42,313 nucleotides of DNA from Bacillota bacterium (lineage in GTDB: Bacteria; Bacillota; Clostridia; Lachnospirales; Lachnospiraceae): positions 1-42,313 of the forward strand of contig JAFAFU010000060.1 in NCBI GenBank assembly GCA_023423335.1, read 5' to 3'. Within the stretch, counting starts at the first letter, position 1, and every line of letters begins with the position of its first letter. Shown here in pieces: positions 41,459-42,313 of this stretch. Made by a program: the position numbers and the translations under genes. The notes beneath the pieces were generated by a model, which had not been told where the DNA came from, searched no databases, and saw only the letters and a list, made by a program, of their open reading frames with translations.

Positions 41459-42313
41459 TTAAATTGCAAAAACATCATTGGCCTTAAACGCTGCGTTCTC
41501 TACCAAATGCACCTGTCGGTCGTTATACAGATATAAGCGGTATATTAAAACACTGACCTCCTCGCCCACCGTGAGCGGATCATCCTCCAAGGAACGATAG
41601 GCGATAAGTTTCACCCCGCCGACATTTAGCCGCAGCTCCAGCATATTGCCGCGAAAGAAAATGTCTTCCACCCTCCCGCGCTCGGAGGCATGGGGATAAA
41701 GCTCTTTATGGGTTTTGGTAACGCGTATAAATTCCGGCCGCAGCACAGCTTTGCTGTAGCCTTCATTGGTTTCAAAACCGTGAAATCGACCGTAATCTTC
41801 CACCGTAATAGACTCGCCGATGAATCTTGCGGCAAAAGGTGTAGCAGGATTCTTATAAATGTCCACCGGTGTCCCGATTTGCTCGATTCGACCGCTATTG
41901 GTGATGATAATTTGATCAGCAACCTCCACCGCCTCCTCCTGGTCATGGGTGACAAAGATGCTGGTAATGCCCACTTTATTGATGGTTTCCCGCAGCCAGG
42001 TACGCAGCTCCTTGCGAACCTTGGCGTCAATGGCTGCAAAGGGTTCGTCAAGTAACAAAAGATGGGGATTGGGCGCCAGCGCACGGGCGAAAGCCACCCG
42101 TTGTTTCTGCCCGCCGGATAGCTGATGGGGCCGGCGCTTTTCCAGTCCTTCCAAACCGATCAGTTTGATCAGCTCACCGACCCGTTCTTTGATATAGGCT
42201 TTGTCCTTCTTCTGTACCTCGAGGCCAAAGGCGATATTATCGAACACGGTCATGTAGCGAAAAAGCGCATAATTCTGAAACACAAAGCCAATCCCGCGGC
42301 GGCTGGCCGGCAG
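41459..42313 (-). CDS. cysA: sulfate/thiosulfate-type ABC importer ATP-binding protein (N-terminus cut)
   Basis: The C-terminal 284 residues of an ABC ATPase. The reading frame continues past the window end, where it reads GIGFVFQNYALFRYMTVFDN (Q-loop and the sulfate-importer-like downstream segment). Present are the signature LSGGQKQRVAFARAL, Walker B LLLLDEPFAAIDA, the H-loop VTHDQEEAVEVAD and a C-terminal TOBE-like beta domain (FFRGNMLELRL). The Walker A lies outside the window. Position next to the sulfate-activation genes and the CysA-like sequence favour sulfate uptake over molybdate or spermidine, though those are related. The membrane subunits and binding protein should lie just beyond. 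Confidence 0.85.
   Translation of the reverse strand: MPASRRGIGFVFQNYALFRYMTVFDNIAFGLEVQKKDKAYIKERVGELIKLIGLEGLEKRRPHQLSGGQKQRVAFARALAPNPHLLLLDEPFAAIDAKVRKELRTWLRETINKVGITSIFVTHDQEEAVEVADQIIITNSGRIEQIGTPVDIYKNPATPFAARFIGESITVEDYGRFHGFETNEGYSKAVLRPEFIRVTKTHKELYPHASERGRVEDIFFRGNMLELRLNVGGVKLIAYRSLEDDPLTVGEEVSVLIYRLYLYNDRQVHLVENAAFKANDVFAI

Overview
The window reads as a piece of chromosome from a spore-forming, low-to-medium-GC anaerobe of the Clostridia, most likely a Lachnospiraceae member. Three things support this: gene-order blocks typical of that group (tig-clpP-clpX-engB; rho, rpmE, DUF1385, prmC, prfA; coaX with dusB), an alpha/beta-type small acid-soluble spore protein, and lineage-typical families (DUF6145, DUF4364, TIGR01212 radical SAM). 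No rRNA, tRNA, CRISPR array, prophage or insertion sequence was seen. Most genes lie on the minus strand.

Region 1 (1-9.3 kb, all minus): the 5' end of asd (cut by the window edge); a set made of a small membrane protein, a DUF6145 protein, coaX and dusB; argF; a lipoteichoic-acid-synthase-like phosphoglycerol transferase; a slipin/NfeD membrane pair; and a DUF4956 membrane protein coupled to a VTC-fold polyphosphate-polymerase-like protein. Region 2 (9.3-15.5 kb, minus) is the translation and termination block: an rRNA methyltransferase, prfA, prmC, DUF1385, rpmE and rho. The last codons of prfA are copied in a 55-bp tandem duplication. Region 3 (15.7-18.5 kb, plus): malic enzyme, a TIGR01212 radical SAM protein and a DUF4364 protein. 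Region 4 (18.5-24.6 kb, minus): engB, clpX, clpP and tig (protein quality control and ribosome assembly), then glmM and a spore SASP gene.

Region 5 (25-35.2 kb) is more accessory. It holds an orphan lipoprotein solute-binding protein, an AGCS amino-acid/cation symporter (plus), a DJ-1/PfpI protein, a large Cys/Pro-repeat 'choice-of-anchor A' protein without a signal peptide (a candidate spore-surface protein), a CNNM/CorC membrane protein, and a two-component system. That system lies next to a 182-residue membrane protein and a 27-residue microprotein. The promoters of the two-component operon and of the membrane-protein operon carry the same 11-bp-periodic direct repeats at the same place relative to the -10 box, so this looks like one regulon.

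Region 6 (35.5-42.3 kb) is a sulfate-assimilation island: an AprA-like flavoprotein, an AprB-like 2x[4Fe-4S] ferredoxin, CysD, and a CysN with an unusual C-terminal extension, all minus. A divergent LacI-family regulator (plus) and the ATPase of a sulfate-type ABC importer (cut by the window end) follow. Two copies of a CG-centred LacI-type operator sit in the divergent intergenic region, each just upstream of one of the two promoters. The scheme suggested is sulfate uptake (CysA), activation to APS (CysDN) and reduction to sulfite (AprAB-like), under an unusual LacI-type regulator.

Products and sites come from reading the sequence by eye. No database search was run.
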